Assembly: GCA_018000455.1 (NCBI GenBank)
Contig: JAGNJW010000013.1
Span: 1 to 64,000, forward strand
Direction of reading: 5' to 3'
From: Acidobacteriota bacterium
GTDB lineage: Bacteria; Acidobacteriota; Vicinamibacteria; Vicinamibacterales; UBA2999
DNA length: 64,000 nucleotides
Every line of letters begins with the position of its first letter. Positions within the stretch are counted from its first letter, which is position 1. This document shows positions 1 to 8,536 of the stretch, piece after piece. The notes under the pieces were generated by a model that was not told where the DNA came from, ran no database searches, and saw nothing but the letters and a program-made list of their open reading frames with translations. The position numbers and the translations under genes are program-made.

Positions 1-55
1 GGTGCCGCTCCTCCGTCGTCAAGATCAACGCAACCTTCGGGCGTCCCTTTCGCAT
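1..55 (-). CDS. IS630-type transposase, N-terminal fragment cut by the window edge
   Basis: Reading the minus strand from an ATG at 55-53 gives MRKGRPKVALILTTEERH before the window ends. This basic RGRPK start followed by a hydrophobic stretch and TTEER matches the usual beginning of IS630-family transposases, which act in the cytoplasm on their own element ends. A strong AAGGAGG ribosome binding site lies about 8 nt upstream (complement of 62-70), supporting the start. Only 18 residues are visible, so the family call rests on this short pattern. Together with the IS30 remnant next to it, it suggests an insertion-sequence hotspot continuing left of the window. Confidence 0.5.
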   Translation of the reverse strand, partial: MRKGRPKVALILTTEERH

Positions 56-123
56 GCTCGCCTCCTTGTAAAGGAGTACGAGTGGGCCGCGCCATTTGTT
101 TCAGCTTCTACGGTTACAGGACA

Positions 124-870
124 CTAGTTCGCATGGAAGCACTCCGCGGGGGTGCGGTACCCCAGTCGCTTTCTTGGTCGTGAGTTGAGGCGCCGCGCCA
201 GCGCGTCGCATTGGCGTTGAGTGAGGCCGGCCAGGCTCGTGCGCTTCGGCAGGTACTGTCGGAGCAAGCCGTTCAGGTTCTCGTTGCTGCCACGCTCCCA
301 CGAGTGGTACGGCGTGGCGAAGTAGAACCGCAGGCCGGTCGTCCGCTCGACAGCCCGGTAGTCGTGAAACTCGGTCCCACTATCGGCCGTCATCGTCTTG
401 AAGGCGTGTGGGGCGCGACGAATCAATCGACGCAGGCGCTGCGTCATGCCCCGACTGGTGCGGTTGCGCAGCGTGCCGAGCATCGTAAAGCCCGTCTTGC
501 GTTCGACCAGCGTGGCCACGCAGTCGGGCGCCCCGGTGCCGACGACCGTGTCCACTTCCCAGTGGCCCACCGTGGTGCGCTGCTCGACGACGGCCGGGCG
601 GTCCGCGATCATCCGCTGGCCGGTCAGGCGGCCGCGGCTATCGTAGATGCCGTGGCGCTTGCGGCGGCGCTTGGTGGCACCGCGCAGCTCGCGGAACAGC
701 GCCCCGCCCTGCGCCTTGTCCGGCCAGATGTGTGCGTAGATCGACTCGTGGCTGATCGACCAGGCCCCGTCGCGACGGAGGCGTCCGGCGATCTGCTCAG
801 GGCTCCACTGCTTCCGCAGCCACCGATGCACGCAGCGCCACTGGGCCACTTTGATATCAAGTTTGAACTG
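124..870 (-). pseudogene. IS30-family transposase, 5'-truncated remnant
   Basis: The minus-strand reading frame carries the catalytic part of an IS30 transposase. Visible blocks are WSPEQIAGRLR, SHESIYAHIW, the first catalytic Asp in GHWEVDTVVG, the second Asp in TADSGTEF, the Glu in SWERGSNENLNGLLRQY, and the C-terminal LNSRPRKRLGYRTPAE. The DDE triad is therefore intact. Recognisable similarity begins only near 870 (KLDIKVAQW). The roughly 100-residue N-terminal helix-turn-helix region expected in this family is missing and replaced by unrelated sequence. The frame stays open upstream to about 1227, but that extension does not look like transposase and runs through a palindromic repeat. It is probably an inactive relic; the TAG stop is at 124-126. 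Confidence 0.8.
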
Positions 871-1259
871 CAACACTGACGACTGACCAGAAGCACCCCT
901 CTGGGGCGCGGAAGCCAAGACGCCTGCGGGGTGCGGGCGTGGTGAGACTCGCGGCCAGCCACGAATAGCAGTTGCCTTGGCGTGGTGTCCGGTCGGCGAG
1001 CGACTATGAGTCGTCGTCGCGCAGACAACCGGCACTCGCGCCGAGAGTGCGGGCGACACCCAGGGTAGGGGATGGGGGTCCCCAGAAGAGCTTTGGACGG
1101 CAGGACCCGTCGCCGAGAGGCGCGAGTGACCGACGCGACTCATCGGAGCCGACGGCCGGACGCCGCGCCGAGGCAACTGCTGCGCGGCGAACGCGTTGCC
1201 AAGAGTCGTCTTCGATCGGGCGACCACGGCCGTGAGCCCCGCCGGGCGTCCCGTCGCCG
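871..1259. other. Non-coding stretch between IS30 remnant and PQQ dehydrogenase
   Basis: No convincing gene is seen. Bases 871-967 are unrelated to IS30 transposase although they adjoin its truncated end. Bases 968-1180 are MITE copy A, listed separately. Bases 1181-1259 form the leader-side spacer before the promoter hexamer of the PQQ dehydrogenase. The open frames here in several phases are typical of GC-rich non-coding DNA. Confidence 0.6.
968..1180 (+). repeat. 213-bp palindromic MITE-like element, copy A
   Basis: The segment begins GCAGTTGCC and ends GGCAACTGC, giving perfect 9-bp terminal inverted repeats. With mismatches the inverted similarity extends about 30 bp inward (GGCGTGGTGTCCGGTC against the complement of the other end). 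A second copy of exactly the same length lies at 36045-36257, with about 20 substitutions and no indels by manual alignment. Inner motifs CACTCGCGCC and GGCGCGAGTG are also inverted, so the whole element could fold into a long imperfect hairpin. It has no credible coding capacity. It lies beside IS remnants, as expected for a non-autonomous element. Confidence 0.8.
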
Positions 1260-1265
1260 TATACT
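1260..1265 (+). promoter_or_regulatory. -10 hexamer TATACT, leaderless-type promoter of the PQQ dehydrogenase
   Basis: TATACT ends 6 nt before the ATG at 1272, so transcription would start at or next to the start codon. No Shine-Dalgarno sequence is present upstream. The same geometry recurs before many genes in the window. No clear -35 box is seen. Confidence 0.5.
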
Positions 1266-1271
1266 CCGCGC

Positions 1272-3287
1272 ATGTCTCTCCCGCACTCGTGGATCCGCGT
1301 CGCTGGCGCGGTGTTGTTCGGATCCGTGACCCTGGTCGCTCAACGCGGCGCTCCGGCCGGCGAGTGGCCGACCTACGGCGGAGACCTCGGCCACACGCGC
1401 TACGCCCCGCTCGATCAGATCACGGCCGCCAACTTCGGCCAGCTCGAGGTCGCGTGGCGCTTCAAGACCGACAACCTCGGCCCGCGGCCCGAGTACACCT
1501 TTCAGTCGACGCCGCTGATGGTGAAGGGACGGCTCTACTCGACGGCCGGGTCGCGGCGCGCCGTCGTGGCGCTCGACGCCGCCACCGGCGAACTGAAGTG
1601 GAGCTACTCGCTCGACGAAGGGGTGCGCGGACAAGCCGCGCCGCGCCAGCTCTCGGGCCGCGGGTTGTCGTATTGGACCGACGGCCGCGAAGAACGCATC
1701 CTCTACGTGACGCCCGGCTACCGCCTCATCGCCCTCGACGCGGCCACCGGCTTTCCCGTGCCGTCGTTCGGCGAGCGCGGGGTCGTCGACCTCAAGCAGA
1801 ACTTCGATCAGGATCTGAACCTCACGACGGCGGCCGTGGGCTTGCACGCGACGCCGATCGTGGCCGGAAACGTCGTCATCGTGGGTGCCGCCTTCGAGAC
1901 CGGCGCCAACCCGAAGAGCAAGGTCAACGTGAAGGGCTATGTGCGCGGGTTCGACGTGCGCACGGGCAAGCGCCTGTGGATCTTCCGCACCATCCCGAGC
2001 CCGGGCGAGTTCGGCAACAACACCTGGCAGCAGGACTCGTGGGCCTACACCGGCAATACCGGCGTGTGGGCGCAGATCTCGGTGGACATCGAGGCCGGGC
2101 TCGCCTACTTGCCCGTGGAAATGCCGACCCACGACTACTACGGCGGCCAGCGTCCCGGTGACAACCTGTTCAGCGAGAGTCTGGTGGCGGTGGATCTCGC
2201 GACCGGCGAGCGCCGCTGGCACTTCCAGTTCGTGCACCACGGCATGTGGGACATGGACATCCCGTGCGCGCCGATCCTGGCTGATGTGGTCATCGACGGA
2301 CGCCTGCGCAGGATCGTCGCCCAGCCCACCAAGCAGGCCTTCCTGTATGTCTTCGATCGGCTGACCGGCGAGCCCATCTGGCCGATCGTCGAGCGGCCCG
2401 TGCCAAAGGGCGACGTGCCCGGCGAGTGGTACTCGCCGACGCAACCGATGCCCACGAAGCCGCCGGCCTACGATCGACAGGGGTTTTCGAGCGACGATCT
2501 GGTGGATTTCACGCCCGAACTGAAGCGTGAGGCCGAGGCGGCGATCGCGCGCTACCGGATCGGGCCGATGTTCACGCCGCCGGTCGTGAGCAAGGCCGAA
2601 GGCCCGATTGCCACGCTCACGCTCGGCGCGCAGGGTGCCGCCACCAACTGGCCGGGCGGGTCTTACGATCCGGAGACCGGCATCCTCTACGTGGCGTCGG
2701 AGAGTTCGCTGCGGCCGCTCGGCCTCGTGCCGCCGCCGCCCGGTGCCTCCGATCTGCCGTATCACCAGGGTACCGTGCTCACCGGCGCGCGGCGGGCGGG
2801 AGGAGCGGGCTCGGCGACCGCCGGCGGCGCCGGCGCGCCCGGCACCGGCGACCTGACCGTGCAGGGGCTGCCGCTCGTCAAGCCGCCCTACAGCCGCATC
2901 AGTGCCATCGACCTGACCAGGGGCAAGATCCGCTGGCAGGTGCCGCACGGCGCCACGCCCGATCTCGTGCGGAACCACCCGGCGCTCAAGGCGCTCGACA
3001 TCCCGCCTACGGGGCGGCCAAGGAACAACGTCGGCACGCTGGCGACGAAGACCCTCGTCATTGCCGGTGAAGGCAACTTCGGACCGACGCCCTCCGGCAC
3101 CCGCGGCGCGATGCTCAGGGCCTACGACAAGGCCACCGGTCGGGAAGTAGCCGCCATCCAGTTACCGGCGCCGCAGAGCGGATCGCCGATGACCTACATG
3201 CTGGATGGCCGGCAGTACCTCGTCGTTGCGGTCAGCGGCACGGGATACAGCGGCGAGCTGCTGGCGCTGCGCCTGCCGGCACGATGA
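1272..3287 (+). CDS. PQQ-dependent dehydrogenase (quinoprotein), exported
   Basis: This 671-residue protein is predicted to oxidise an alcohol, sugar or similar substrate in the periplasm using pyrroloquinoline quinone. The N-terminus is a signal-peptide-like segment (residues 1-24). The mature part opens with EWPTYGGDLGHTRYAPLDQI, the hallmark start of the eight-bladed PQQ propeller. Repeated blade motifs such as VVALDAATGELKW and AVDLATGERRWHFQ follow. There is no CXXCH motif, so it lacks the cytochrome domain of quinohemoproteins and needs a separate electron acceptor. A paralogue lies at 20319-22412. It is followed after 51 nt by the MOSC gene. The substrate cannot be inferred from sequence. 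Confidence 0.9.
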   Translation: MSLPHSWIRVAGAVLFGSVTLVAQRGAPAGEWPTYGGDLGHTRYAPLDQITAANFGQLEVAWRFKTDNLGPRPEYTFQSTPLMVKGRLYSTAGSRRAVVALDAATGELKWSYSLDEGVRGQAAPRQLSGRGLSYWTDGREERILYVTPGYRLIALDAATGFPVPSFGERGVVDLKQNFDQDLNLTTAAVGLHATPIVAGNVVIVGAAFETGANPKSKVNVKGYVRGFDVRTGKRLWIFRTIPSPGEFGNNTWQQDSWAYTGNTGVWAQISVDIEAGLAYLPVEMPTHDYYGGQRPGDNLFSESLVAVDLATGERRWHFQFVHHGMWDMDIPCAPILADVVIDGRLRRIVAQPTKQAFLYVFDRLTGEPIWPIVERPVPKGDVPGEWYSPTQPMPTKPPAYDRQGFSSDDLVDFTPELKREAEAAIARYRIGPMFTPPVVSKAEGPIATLTLGAQGAATNWPGGSYDPETGILYVASESSLRPLGLVPPPPGASDLPYHQGTVLTGARRAGGAGSATAGGAGAPGTGDLTVQGLPLVKPPYSRISAIDLTRGKIRWQVPHGATPDLVRNHPALKALDIPPTGRPRNNVGTLATKTLVIAGEGNFGPTPSGTRGAMLRAYDKATGREVAAIQLPAPQSGSPMTYMLDGRQYLVVAVSGTGYSGELLALRLPAR

Positions 3288-3338
3288 GCGGCGCTGCTTC
3301 CAGACCCACGAACCATCTCAGTGACAGAGGAGTGACCG

Positions 3339-4229
3339 ATGGCATCCAGTGAACGCACAGGCACGATCGCCGGACTGTGGCGGTTCCCCGTCAAGTCCAT
3401 GGCGGGCGAGCGCCTCGAGCATGCCGATCTATCGGAACGCGGGTTGCTCGGCGACCGTGCCTACGCACTCGTCGACGCGGCCACGGGCAAGGTGGCAAGT
3501 GCCAAGAGCGTGAGGCTGTTTCCGAATATCCTCGCCTGCCAGGCTCGCTTCGTCGAGCCGCCGCGCGCTGGTCACGATCTGCCGGCCGTACGGATCGTGC
3601 TGCCAGACGGCACGGCTGTGACCAGTGACGCGGGCAACCGCGACTCGGTGTTGTCGTCGTATTTCAAACGCGAGGTGACGCTCGGCCGCACGGCGCCCGA
3701 GAGTTTCACGATCGATCAGTATCACCCCGACATCGAGGGTGCGGACCCCGCCGGCCATCGCGACACGGTGGTCGAAGCGAAGGTGGGCTCGGCATTCTTT
3801 GCCGAGGCGGGCATGGCGTCGCCCGTGCCGGTTGGCGCGTTCTTCGATCTGTTTCCCGTCTCGGTCCTGACCACGTCCACGCTCGAACAACTGCGCGCCC
3901 ATCGCCCGCAAAGCAGCATCGACGAACGTCGATTCCGCATGAACGTGATTGTGGAGACGACGTCGCCGGGATTCGTCGAAAACGGCTGGGTGGGCCGGGA
4001 CCTGGCGATTGGGGCGACGGCGCGCCTGCACGTCGCGATGCCCGATCCACGATGCGTGATGACGACCCTGACGCAGGACGACCTGCCCTCGGATCCGGAG
4101 ATTCTGCGGGCGCTGGTCACGCACAACCGGATTCAGATTGGCGACGCCGGGCAGTTCCCCTGCGCCGGTGTCTACGCCGTGGTGGCGGCCGGCGGACTGC
4201 TGCACACGGGCGATCCCGTGGTCGTCTGA
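3339..4229 (+). CDS. MOSC domain protein (molybdenum cofactor sulfurase C-terminal type)
   Basis: The 296-residue protein has an N-terminal MOSC beta-barrel (IAGLWRFPVKSMAGERL, then GDRAYALVD) and a C-terminal MOSC domain with the conserved cysteine in DPRCVMTTL and a second in FPCAGVYA. Family members bind the molybdenum cofactor or carry sulfur and often act in N-hydroxylated compound reduction (YcbX/mARC type); the exact role here is not known. It is probably cytoplasmic. An AGAGGAG site lies 6-7 nt before the ATG. It converges with the permease gene, whose stop is only 12 bp away. Other molybdenum enzymes occur at 12.5-14.6 and 28.8-33.0 kb. Confidence 0.85.
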   Translation: MASSERTGTIAGLWRFPVKSMAGERLEHADLSERGLLGDRAYALVDAATGKVASAKSVRLFPNILACQARFVEPPRAGHDLPAVRIVLPDGTAVTSDAGNRDSVLSSYFKREVTLGRTAPESFTIDQYHPDIEGADPAGHRDTVVEAKVGSAFFAEAGMASPVPVGAFFDLFPVSVLTTSTLEQLRAHRPQSSIDERRFRMNVIVETTSPGFVENGWVGRDLAIGATARLHVAMPDPRCVMTTLTQDDLPSDPEILRALVTHNRIQIGDAGQFPCAGVYAVVAAGGLLHTGDPVVV

Positions 4230-4241
4230 GCGGGCACGGCG

Positions 4242-6647
4242 CTACTGCTCCCTGAGCGCCACCATCGGATCGACCCGCGTCGTGCGCAGCGCCGGCACCA
4301 GACTGGCGACGACCCCGGCCACGAGCAGCCCGCCGGCGGCCGCCGCAAACGCGGGTGCGTCGAACGGCCCGATCCCGTAGAGCACGCCCGACAACGACCG
4401 GGCGAGCACGATCGACCCCAGCAGTCCGACGGCGCCGCCCACCGCCACGAGCGTCACGCTCTGCCGCACCACCAGCCCCACCGTCTCGGCCACGGTCGAG
4501 CCGAGGGCGAGACGCAGGCCGATCTCCTTCGTGCGCTCGCTGACCGAGTACGACAGCACGCCGTAGATGCCAAGCGCCGCCAGCAGCAGCGCCGCCAGGG
4601 CGAAGAGCGCCAGCAGCGTCGTGCTGAGGCGCGGCAGGAAGACCGCGCGCGCGAGGATCTGATCCACCGTGCTCAGCTCGTAGATCGGCTGTTGCGGATC
4701 GACCTCCCAGATCACACGCTGGATGGTGCCGGCAAAGGCGCCGGGATCACCGCTCGTTCTCGCCACCAGCGCCATGCCCGCCGAGGGACTCTGGCGCATG
4801 GGCAGGTAGACCTGCTTCTTCGGCTCGCTCTCGAGGCCCTGATTACGCACGTCGCCCACCACGCCGACCACCTCGCTCTTGCCGTGCGGGTTCTGGATGA
4901 TCTGGCCGATGGGGCTGCGATCCGGGAAGTAGCGCCGCGCCATCGTCTGGTTGATGACGCTCGTGCGCGGCCCGGTCTCGATGTCGCGCTCGTCGAGGAA
5001 GCGGCCTTCAAGCAGCGCGATCTTCATGGTCTGGAAGTAGCCGGGCGCCACGATGCGCACGTCGGCCAGCGGGTCTTCGGTGGGCGGCGGCTGCTGCCCG
5101 GCCACGGTGAACGGCAGGGCGCCGGCGGCGCCGACGTTGTGCAGCGGCATCGCCGACACGGCCGAGGCCGCCGTCACGCCCGGCGCCTGGCGCAGTCGAT
5201 CGACGACGTCCTCATAGAAGCGCGCCACGGCCGGCCGCTGGTTGTACTTCGTGGTCGGCAGCAGCACGCGCGCGGCCACGAGATTCGTGGCATCGAAGCC
5301 GGGGCTCACCTGCAGCAGCTTCTGGAAGCTGCGCGTCATGAGGCCGGCGCCCACGAGCAGCACGAGCGCCAGCGCCACTTCCACGACCACCAGTCCGCTG
5401 AGCAGCTTGCGTGCGTAGGGGCTGCCGGTCGAGCCCGACGACTCGTGCATCTGGTTCTTGAGGTCGCCGGCGGCTCGCAGCGCCGGCAGCACCCCAAAAG
5501 CCAGAGCCACGCCCAGCGAGGCGACCAGGGCGAAGAGCAGCACCCCGCCATCGAGCTGGATCTGCTCCATCCGTGGCAGCTCGCCGGCGGGCAGCGTCGC
5601 CAGCAGGCGCAGGCCGCCGAAGGCTGCCACCAGGCCGAGCAGGCCGCCGCCGGCTGCCAGCAGCAGGCTCTCGGCCATGACCGGCCGCGCCACTTCCATG
5701 CGTCCGGCTCCGAGCGCGCCGCGCACGGCAATCTCGCGCCGCCGGCTCGAGGCGCGGGCCAGCTGCAGGTTGGCCATGTTGGCGCACACGATGAGCAGCA
5801 GGAAGGCCACCGCACCCATCAGCACCATGAGGGCGGGCCGCGACTGCGCCACGAGCTGCTCGTGCGCGGCCACGACACGCGCACCCCAGCCGGCGTTGCT
5901 GTCGGCATGGGCATCGGCAATTCGCCGCGCCAGCACCGAGAGCTCGTCCTGCGCCTGCGCCATGGTGGCGCCGTCGGCCAGCCGGCCCACGATGGTGAGC
6001 GAGCGGGCTCGCCTGGACGCACCGTGGAGATCCTTCGGATCGAAGGCCAGCGGCGCCCACGCCTCGACCCTGGTGCTGGTCGGGAACTCGAACACCGGCG
6101 GCATCACGCCGACGACGGTGAACGGCACGGAGTCGAGCTGGATGGTGTTGCCGATGGCCGCCGGACTCGCGCCCAGCTCGCGCGTCCAGAAGCCGTGGCT
6201 GACGACCACCACGCGGTCGGCGCCCACCACGGCCTCCTCGGGCACGAACGTGCGGCCGAGGAGCGCCTGAGCCTTCAGCACGACGAAGAGATCGGGCGTC
6301 GCGCGCACACCGGACACGTTGCGCGGATCGCCGGTGCCGGCATACGAGAAATCCACCTCGCGGTAGGCGGCCACCGACTGCAGGCTGCGCGCCTCGCGCT
6401 TCCAGTCTTCGTAGGTCGGCACCGACACCCGTTCCTGATTGCCCTCGGGATTCAGCTCCCACAGGACCGCGATCTGCTCGGGCGTCTCATAGGGCAATGG
6501 ATTCAGCACCACCGCCTTGATCACGCTGAAGATGGCGGTCGTGGCCCCGATGCCGAGCGCCAGGGTGAAAAGCGACACCAGCAGGAAGGTGGGCTGGCGG
6601 CTGAGGCCGCGAGCGGCGTACTTGAAAGCGGAAAGCCAGTCGGCCAT
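4242..6647 (-). CDS. ABC transporter permease, orphan duplicated MacB/FtsX (ADOP) type
   Basis: This 801-residue membrane protein has the layout of the ADOP family, common in Acidobacteriota: one TM helix near residues 20-42, a MacB periplasmic core, three TM helices with an FtsX domain (about 275-410), a further TM near 425-445, a second periplasmic core, and a terminal FtsX domain with three TM helices (about 690-795). About eight TM helices are visible. No ATP-binding subunit is adjacent, as is usual for these orphan permeases, and the substrate is unknown. I start at the ATG at 6647 (MADWLSAFKYAARGL) because a TAGAAT hexamer sits 7 nt upstream. An in-frame ATG at 6656 lies inside that hexamer. 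Confidence 0.9.
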   Translation of the reverse strand: MADWLSAFKYAARGLSRQPTFLLVSLFTLALGIGATTAIFSVIKAVVLNPLPYETPEQIAVLWELNPEGNQERVSVPTYEDWKREARSLQSVAAYREVDFSYAGTGDPRNVSGVRATPDLFVVLKAQALLGRTFVPEEAVVGADRVVVVSHGFWTRELGASPAAIGNTIQLDSVPFTVVGVMPPVFEFPTSTRVEAWAPLAFDPKDLHGASRRARSLTIVGRLADGATMAQAQDELSVLARRIADAHADSNAGWGARVVAAHEQLVAQSRPALMVLMGAVAFLLLIVCANMANLQLARASSRRREIAVRGALGAGRMEVARPVMAESLLLAAGGGLLGLVAAFGGLRLLATLPAGELPRMEQIQLDGGVLLFALVASLGVALAFGVLPALRAAGDLKNQMHESSGSTGSPYARKLLSGLVVVEVALALVLLVGAGLMTRSFQKLLQVSPGFDATNLVAARVLLPTTKYNQRPAVARFYEDVVDRLRQAPGVTAASAVSAMPLHNVGAAGALPFTVAGQQPPPTEDPLADVRIVAPGYFQTMKIALLEGRFLDERDIETGPRTSVINQTMARRYFPDRSPIGQIIQNPHGKSEVVGVVGDVRNQGLESEPKKQVYLPMRQSPSAGMALVARTSGDPGAFAGTIQRVIWEVDPQQPIYELSTVDQILARAVFLPRLSTTLLALFALAALLLAALGIYGVLSYSVSERTKEIGLRLALGSTVAETVGLVVRQSVTLVAVGGAVGLLGSIVLARSLSGVLYGIGPFDAPAFAAAAGGLLVAGVVASLVPALRTTRVDPMVALREQ

Positions 6648-6660
6648 GCGCGGCATTCTA
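6648..6660 (-). promoter_or_regulatory. -10 hexamer TAGAAT plus 7-nt spacer before the permease start
   Basis: The complement of 6655-6660 is TAGAAT, followed by a 7-nt spacer and the ATG at 6647. This suggests a leaderless transcript and favours 6647 over the upstream in-frame ATG. It lies back-to-back with the TACACT hexamer of the divergent hydrolase gene 20 bp away. Confidence 0.45.
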
Positions 6661-6679
6661 TCCCCGTCCCGGCAGCGTC

Positions 6680-6685
6680 TACACT
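6680..6685 (+). promoter_or_regulatory. -10 hexamer TACACT, leaderless-type promoter of the hydrolase gene
   Basis: TACACT ends 6 nt before the ATG at 6692 and no ribosome binding site is visible. It is divergent to the permease promoter in a 44-bp intergenic gap. Confidence 0.45.
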
Positions 6686-6691
6686 GGACCG

Positions 6692-7768
6692 ATGTCCGCT
6701 CTTCGAAGCTTTCGCATCCTCGCTGCTGTGCTGGCGATGACCGGGCTGGCCGCTCCCGACGCGCAGGCGCAGCTGACGCGCACCGACTGGGAGGTGCAAG
6801 GCGACCCCGACATCACGCTGGCCGTGCGCCACATCAAGCCGCCGGCAGCCACGGGCGTCCCGTTGGTGCTCCTGCACGGCGCCCGCGTCCCTGGCAGCGC
6901 GTCGTTCGACCTGCCGGTGGCCGGCGGTTCGCTGGCCGCCGACCTGGCCATGGCCGGCCACGACGTGTACGTCATGGACGCGCGCGGCTACGGCGGCTCG
7001 ACAAGGCCGCCGGAGATGTCCCGGCCACCCGCCACCGGCTCCATCCTGGGACGCTCGCCGGAGGTGGTGAGCGACATCGGCGCCGTGGTGAACTGGATCA
7101 CGACGCAGCGCGGCGGGCGCCGGCCGGTTCTGCTCGGATGGGCGACCGGCGGGCACTGGGTGGGCTACTACGCCAGCCTGCACTCGCCGCGCATCGCGGG
7201 CATCGTCATGCTGAACGCGCTCTACGGCGGCACGCCGTCGCATCCAACGCTGGGCTACGGCTCCGACCTCGAGGACAAGACCACGCCGGGCGCGTTCGCG
7301 AGTTCGTATGGCAACTACCGGCTCAGCGCCGCGGCTTCACTGCTTGGAGCCTGGGACCGTTCGATCCCTGCGGAGGACAAGAGCACGTGGCGCGACCCCG
7401 AAGTCGCCAATGCCTACGTGGCGGCGGCAATGGCCAGCGATTCCACGAGCAACAGCCGGACGCCGGCCAGTTTCCGCGCCCCCTCGGGGGCGATGGAAGA
7501 TTCGTTCTATCTGGCCACGGGGCGCCAGTTGTGGGACGCGTCGTTCATCACCTGTCCGACGCTGGTCATACGCGGGGAGGCGGACTTCTGGTCACGCCCG
7601 GCCGACCTCGAGATGCTGGGCCGCCATCTCGTGCACGCCCGGGCCCGGCTGGTGACGATTCCGGACGCCACCCACTTCGTCCACCTCGACCGGCCCGAGC
7701 GGGGCCGCGCCCGGCTGCTGGAGGAACTGCAGGCGTTCCTCGCCGAGCTGGCCACGCAACCCCGCTGA
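6692..7768 (+). CDS. Alpha/beta-hydrolase fold protein, exported, with atypical nucleophile elbow
   Basis: The 358-residue protein has a signal peptide (MSALRSFRILAAVLAM, cleavage near AQAQ at 26-27) and an alpha/beta-hydrolase fold: the oxyanion strand LVLLHGARVPG, DVYVMDARGYGGS, the elbow LLGWATGGHW, the acid-bearing strand IRGEADFWSRP, and the late His in DATHFVHLD. The family elbow is G-x-nucleophile-x-G with Ser, Asp or Cys in the middle. Here residue 151 is Ala (codon gcg, 7142-7144). The usual nucleophile is therefore absent although acid and His remain. It may be non-catalytic, use another residue such as Thr152, or act as a binding protein. It is periplasmic or secreted and divergent from the permease. 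Confidence 0.8.
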   Translation: MSALRSFRILAAVLAMTGLAAPDAQAQLTRTDWEVQGDPDITLAVRHIKPPAATGVPLVLLHGARVPGSASFDLPVAGGSLAADLAMAGHDVYVMDARGYGGSTRPPEMSRPPATGSILGRSPEVVSDIGAVVNWITTQRGGRRPVLLGWATGGHWVGYYASLHSPRIAGIVMLNALYGGTPSHPTLGYGSDLEDKTTPGAFASSYGNYRLSAAASLLGAWDRSIPAEDKSTWRDPEVANAYVAAAMASDSTSNSRTPASFRAPSGAMEDSFYLATGRQLWDASFITCPTLVIRGEADFWSRPADLEMLGRHLVHARARLVTIPDATHFVHLDRPERGRARLLEELQAFLAELATQPR

Positions 7769-7832
7769 GACGGGCCGCGCGCCCGGTGTCGCGCGACACG
7801 TCATCCTGGAAGCGCCGGATCCTGCAGAGGAG

Positions 7833-7838
7833 TAGGCT
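7833..7838 (+). promoter_or_regulatory. -10-like hexamer TAGGCT before the DUF4389 gene
   Basis: TAGGCT ends 6 nt before the ATG at 7845. An alternative reading is that the overlapping GAGGAG at 7827-7832 serves as a rather distant ribosome binding site, 12 nt from the ATG. Confidence 0.35.
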
Positions 7839-7844
7839 GTCGGC

Positions 7845-8471
7845 ATGGCCTATCCCGTGACCGTCGCCGTCGAACCGAGGCTGGCCGATCGTAACCGGCT
7901 CACCACGGCGTTTCGCGCGATTCTGGCGATTCCGCACGTCTTCCTCGTGGGTGGCGCCGGTATCGGCCTGGCCTACAACACCGACAGCCAGACCTCGGCG
8001 AGCGCCGAGGGCGGACTGCTCGGCGCGCTGGTCGTGCTGCTGGCCGTCGTGAGCTGGTGCACGCTGGTCTTCGCCGGCACCCACATCGCGGGCATCCGTC
8101 GGCTCACCCTCTTCTACATGCACTGGCGCGTGCGAGCGCTCGCCTACCTGATGCTGCTCCAGGATGCCTATCCCCCGTTCGGCGATGGGCCCTATCCGGC
8201 CACTGTGGCGGTCGTCGATCCGCCCGGCCCACGTAACCGCCTCACGGTGTTCTTCCGCATCCTGCTCGGCATTCCCCACATGATCGCGCTCACGTTGGTG
8301 ATGCTGGCCTGGGGCCTGGGCACGGTAGTGGCGTGGTTCAGCATTCTCTTCACGGGCCGCTATCCGCAGGGGCTCTACGACTTCTCGGTGGGCGCGTTGC
8401 GTTGGCGTCTGCGCTTCGACGCCTACGTGCTGCTGCTCGTCGACGACTACCCGCCCTTCTCGCTGAGGTAG
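7845..8471 (+). CDS. DUF4389 membrane protein with two tandem repeats
   Basis: This 208-residue protein contains two copies of the same unit. Each has YPVTVAVEP / YPATVAVVDP, RNRLTxxFRxILxIPH, a hydrophobic helix pair, and a closing block RxxAYLMLLQDAYPPF / RFDAYVLLLVDDYPPF. This is the DUF4389 pattern. Four TM helices are expected (about residues 25-50, 60-80, 140-165 and 165-180). The function of the family is unknown. It is co-directional with the preceding hydrolase (76 nt gap) and the following peptidase but probably has its own promoter. Confidence 0.8.
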   Translation: MAYPVTVAVEPRLADRNRLTTAFRAILAIPHVFLVGGAGIGLAYNTDSQTSASAEGGLLGALVVLLAVVSWCTLVFAGTHIAGIRRLTLFYMHWRVRALAYLMLLQDAYPPFGDGPYPATVAVVDPPGPRNRLTVFFRILLGIPHMIALTLVMLAWGLGTVVAWFSILFTGRYPQGLYDFSVGALRWRLRFDAYVLLLVDDYPPFSLR

Positions 8472-8507
8472 TCGCCGGCCCTGGCTCGCCTTCCATCACA
8501 CGCTGCT

Positions 8508-8513
8508 AGACTC
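8508..8513 (+). promoter_or_regulatory. -10 hexamer TAGACT before the S9 peptidase gene, with leader and RBS
   Basis: TAGACT lies 23 nt before the ATG at 8537, leaving a short leader that contains AAGGAG 8 nt before the start. This promoter therefore gives a leadered mRNA, unlike the 6-nt-spaced hexamers elsewhere. Confidence 0.4.
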
Positions 8514-8536
8514 GGTGCCTGACAAGGAGTCTGCCG

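Noticed and set aside
870-1227. N-terminal extension of the IS30 transposase frame up to 1227
   Set aside because: The residues do not resemble the IS30 helix-turn-helix and run through the 213-bp palindromic repeat, so the frame is open by chance.
972-1235. Similar short open frames in both MITE copies (also near 36013-36270) as a conserved small protein
   Set aside because: The resemblance follows from DNA identity of the repeat; there is no ribosome binding site, and the palindromic structure explains the conservation better.
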